Origin: PALSA-1196 sp036833805
GTDB taxonomy: Bacteria > Pseudomonadota > Gammaproteobacteria > Steroidobacterales > Steroidobacteraceae
Assembly (NCBI GenBank): GCA_036833805.1
Contig: DAITPA010000070.1
Location: forward strand, 1-7,887
DNA length: 7,887 nucleotides
Reading direction: 5' to 3'
Shown here: piece after piece, positions 6,661-7,887 of the stretch
Layout of the letters: the number at the start of each line of letters is the position of its first letter
Numbering within the stretch: position 1 is the stretch's first letter
Program-made: the position numbers and the translations under genes
The notes under the pieces: generated by a model
Seen by the model: the letters and a program-made list of their open reading frames with translations, nothing else
Database searches by the model: none
What the model was told of the DNA's origin: nothing

Positions 6661-7302
6661 CTAGCGGGACGGCGGGCGCGTGCCCGCGACTGGCGTCACG
6701 AGCGCAATTACACCAAAGGCCGGATGATCAAAGTAGGCGCGCTCGTTAAAACGTACGCGCCGGCCTTCATTCAGCGTGAAGGTTGTGCCCTGCGCTGCGC
6801 CGAGGCCGGTGGGTGGATTGGCTGGCGCATAAGCGAGCGTCATGCCCAAATGCAGAAATTGCCCGCGCTCGAGCACGACCGTACCCGACATTTCGGGTAT
6901 ATTGATGCCGAGGCGCTGCAACGGGAAGCCTGCGCGGGTTCCCCATGCGCTCGCGGTTTGCGACCAAGCCACATGCGCAAGGGGTGCATATCCGGCGCTT
7001 GCGCGCAGCTTCTTTTCGATGTCCACGAGCTGGAACTGCGCCTCGGGCAACATTTTCAGGAAGCGGCCGACCTCCCGCGCCGCACTGGAGGCCGCCTCAT
7101 CGGCGCTGCTGTCGTTACTGAAATTACGCGCGCCCGCTTCCGCCGCCCAATTCTCCGCGCCGCCAAGCGCGGTGGTGGCCCGAAAGACGATGAGTTCGAT
7201 GTTGTAGGCGGGCGTATTGGGCGCGGGCGGCTCCTGCGATGCCGCGGGCACACATGAGACGAGCGTAACGAGCAGACTGGTGCAAAGCGCTTGGAGCCGC
7301 AT
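6661..7302 (-). CDS. csiV: CsiV-family periplasmic/lipoprotein, peptidoglycan-associated
   Basis: The 213-residue product has an N-terminal export signal: a hydrophobic core (residues 5-17) and a lipobox-like LVSC ending at C17, or alternatively signal peptidase I cleavage near PAAS/QE. The mature part opens with YNIELIVFRATT (33-44) after a Pro-rich stretch. It ends with the characteristic block RRVRFNERAYFDHPAFGVIALVTP (split over residues 181-204), and LERGQFLHLGMTLAY is at 144-158. This pattern matches the CsiV family (formerly DUF2803); Vibrio cholerae CsiV binds peptidoglycan and supports the LpoA-PBP1A synthase system. That function is transferred by family only. The start is fixed by an in-frame TGA just upstream (complement of 7315-7317), with no other ATG, GTG or TTG between. 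No Shine-Dalgarno sequence precedes it. It converges on the signalling gene. Confidence 0.82.
   Translation of the reverse strand: MRLQALCTSLLVTLVSCVPAASQEPPAPNTPAYNIELIVFRATTALGGAENWAAEAGARNFSNDSSADEAASSAAREVGRFLKMLPEAQFQLVDIEKKLRASAGYAPLAHVAWSQTASAWGTRAGFPLQRLGINIPEMSGTVVLERGQFLHLGMTLAYAPANPPTGLGAAQGTTFTLNEGRRVRFNERAYFDHPAFGVIALVTPVAGTRPPSR
6672..6687. terminator. GC hairpin between convergent genes, weak terminator candidate
   Basis: GCGGGC and GCCCGC form a perfect 6-bp stem around the loop GCGT, with a possible outer GACG/CGTC pairing (6668-6671 with 6694-6697). It lies 31 bases after the stop of the signalling gene and inside the last codons of the convergent csiV-like gene. No T-run follows on either strand, so it is not a standard intrinsic terminator and may simply be coding sequence. 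No other terminator is visible at this convergence. Confidence 0.2.
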
Positions 7303-7308
7303 GCGCAG

Positions 7309-7338
7309 ATAGTGTCAGAAGCCGCGGCGGCCTGGCAA
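7309..7338 (-). promoter_or_regulatory. Possible promoter of the csiV-like gene
   Basis: On the minus strand TTGCCA (complement of 7333-7338, five of six matches to TTGACA) is followed after 18 bases by CACTAT (complement of 7309-7314, three of six matches to TATAAT). Transcription would then start at or very near the ATG at 7302. That fits the missing ribosome binding site and would make the mRNA leaderless. The -10 match is poor, so this is only a candidate. Confidence 0.22.
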
Positions 7339-7388
7339 ACGCCTCGATACCTCAAGCGAACAATTGTGTCGGCCGGTGTGGCCCGTGA

Positions 7389-7402
7389 CGCGCTGGAGCG
7401 CG
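7389..7402. repeat. Short inverted repeat CGCGCT-GG-AGCGCG
   Basis: This perfect 6-bp dyad with a 2-base centre lies about 90 bases upstream of the csiV-like start. It could be a regulator binding site, but GC-rich palindromes of this size arise easily by chance in this base composition. Confidence 0.3.
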
Positions 7403-7448
7403 CGTGCCACGCTGCCAATCCGTGCGTCACGTCGCAGAAGCTTTTGTG

Positions 7449-7478
7449 CCTAAAGCGTGACACGCGTCGCCGTTTAGG
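7449..7478. repeat. Nested dyad: CCTAAA/TTTAGG enclosing GCGTGACACGC
   Basis: CCTAAA (7449-7454) pairs with TTTAGG (7473-7478). Within it, GCGTG-A-CACGC (7455-7465) is a perfect 11-base dyad around a single A. The inner dyad cannot form a hairpin, so it looks more like a protein operator than RNA structure, while the outer arms could form a stem. No known regulator site was recognised. Confidence 0.4.
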
Positions 7479-7486
7479 TAATGAAA

Positions 7487-7523
7487 CAGATGGATTTGCG
7501 CGCCAGGCGCGCGCTTGCATCTG
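7487..7523. repeat. Two-tier hairpin CAGATG...GCGCGC-CAG-GCGCGC...CATCTG
   Basis: An outer stem CAGATG (7487-7492) with CATCTG (7518-7523) flanks a symmetric 5-by-5 internal loop and an inner stem GCGCGC (7498-7503) with GCGCGC (7507-7512) around CAG. Two independent stems in register over 37 bases are less likely by chance than one. There is no T-run, so it is not an intrinsic terminator. It could be part of a small RNA or of the leader upstream of the riboswitch. Confidence 0.45.
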
Positions 7524-7800
7524 CGCTATCAATATTTGGATCCGCGCAAACCTTGCGCCACGCGCCGCGTCTGTGTTTAGAGACGCATCGCTTGTCGTTG
7601 ATAAGGTTAGCTTGTTCGAATGCTTTTCACGCGCGTCGTCCGCGGGGCGTCGAGCGAGTGGGGAAAATCCCTACCAAAAAGCCATTTAACCGATATGCAC
7701 GGCAGGAATCAGCGCTTTGTGATCACGGCGCTCGCACGATGTCCGCGCCGACGCTGCGCGCGGCACGCAGGCGCGCGCTGGCGGTCGGGTTCTGGAGACA

Positions 7801-7828
7801 TTGCACTCCTGCTGTTCGGACAGATACT
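7801..7828 (+). promoter_or_regulatory. Possible promoter just before the riboswitch
   Basis: TTGCAC (7801-7806, three of six matches to -35) and GATACT (7823-7828, four of six to -10) are 16 bases apart. Transcription would begin near 7835, directly in front of the conserved aptamer core, which is where a riboswitch leader should start. The matches are weak, and a promoter further upstream is equally possible. Confidence 0.25.
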
Positions 7829-7831
7829 AAG

Positions 7832-7887
7832 TACCTGAATCGCAAACCCATCGAAAGGTGGGGACGCAAAGCTTCCGGTCTAAGGGC
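7832..7887 (+). ncRNA. GEMM-I cyclic-di-GMP riboswitch, 5' part (cut by window edge)
   Basis: The segment carries the conserved core of the c-di-GMP-I (GEMM-I) aptamer. GCAAACC (7842-7848) is followed by a helix CCCATC (7847-7852) with GGTGGG (7857-7862) closed by a GAAA tetraloop (7853-7856). Next come GGGACGCAAAGC (7861-7872) and the start of the second helix with the tetraloop-receptor strand CCGGTCTAAGG (7875-7885). This follows the order and spacing of the Vibrio cholerae Vc2 aptamer. By that alignment G20 corresponds to G 7842 and A47 to A 7869, both c-di-GMP contacts. G at position 20 favours c-di-GMP over cGAMP, whose riboswitch variants carry A there. The 3' half of the second helix, the closing of P1, the expression platform and the controlled gene lie beyond the window. 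The 5' limit is approximate. Confidence 0.93.

Larger units (their letters stand above)
7303..7831. other. Gene-poor intergenic region with several dyads
   Basis: About 530 bases lie between the csiV-like start and the riboswitch. No frame here shows family motifs or the strong third-position GC preference of the neighbouring genes, and stretches are visibly richer in A and T (for example around 7526-7540, 7598-7627 and 7661-7695). It contains several inverted repeats listed separately. It probably carries the csiV promoter on the left and the promoter and 5' leader of the riboswitch-controlled gene on the right. I see no transposase remnant, tRNA or attachment site. Confidence 0.6.

Noticed and set aside
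6511..7257. Plus-strand open frame of 248 codons opposite the csiV-like gene.
   Set aside because: It overlaps the end of the signalling gene and lies antisense to a protein with a signal peptide and family motifs; the product has no recognisable feature.
7056..7532. Minus-strand open frame of 158 codons.
   Set aside because: About half of it is a shadow of the csiV-like gene in another frame, and the translated product is Arg/Ser-rich with no domain signature.
7661..7671. Short dyad GGGAAAATCCC.
   Set aside because: Only four paired bases per arm; expected by chance, and no context supports a role.
7291..7689. Plus-strand open frame of 132 codons overlapping the csiV-like start.
   Set aside because: No recognisable motif, composition unlike the genes, and it overlaps the start and probable promoter of a family-supported gene on the other strand.
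7481..7887. A frame open from ATG 7481 to the right edge (about 135 codons).
   Set aside because: It is rich in Arg, shows weak third-position GC preference compared with the neighbouring genes, lacks a properly spaced ribosome binding site and runs through the structured riboswitch core, which belongs to a leader rather than a coding region.

Overview
The window is a compact, GC-rich stretch of bacterial chromosome that looks like a gammaproteobacterium. The evidence is the rnc-era-recO-pdxJ gene order, a NagZ and an RlmD that closely resemble the Escherichia coli proteins, and a CsiV-family protein, a family I know from gammaproteobacteria. It is not an enteric: acpS does not follow pdxJ, and an exonuclease gene, rlmD, nagZ and a signalling gene come instead. 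No insertion sequence, tRNA, rRNA or CRISPR array was seen.

Layout. Positions 1-6641 hold one dense plus-strand gene train: the 3' end of rnc, then era, recO, pdxJ, a PolB-type 3'-5' exonuclease, rlmD, nagZ and a PAS/LOV-like plus GGDEF-like protein. Six of the seven junctions overlap by 1 or 4 bases (GTGA, TAATG, ATGA, TTGA, GTGA, ATGA). The seventh, recO-pdxJ, has a 4-base gap. This points to one transcript with translational coupling and a promoter upstream of the window. A csiV-like gene on the minus strand (6661-7302) converges on the train with only 19 bases between the stop codons. From 7303 to about 7830 there is no convincing gene, but there are several dyads and hairpins. The last ~55 bases (from about 7832) are the 5' part of a GEMM-I cyclic-di-GMP riboswitch, cut off by the window edge, so the gene it controls lies beyond 7887.

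How it fits together. The first genes are housekeeping: RNA processing, ribosome assembly, recombinational repair, vitamin B6 synthesis and 23S rRNA methylation. The right part concerns the cell wall (NagZ recycling, CsiV) and second-messenger signalling. The signalling protein is the most unusual item. Its LOV-like domain keeps the flavin-contacting Asn and Gln positions but has Leu instead of the photoactive Cys and His instead of the signalling Gln. Its GGDEF domain has lost the acidic active-site residues (EGGTF) but keeps an RxxD inhibitory site at the right spacing. It therefore looks like a c-di-GMP sensor rather than a synthase. A c-di-GMP riboswitch lies 1.2 kb away. A functional link between the two is only inferred.
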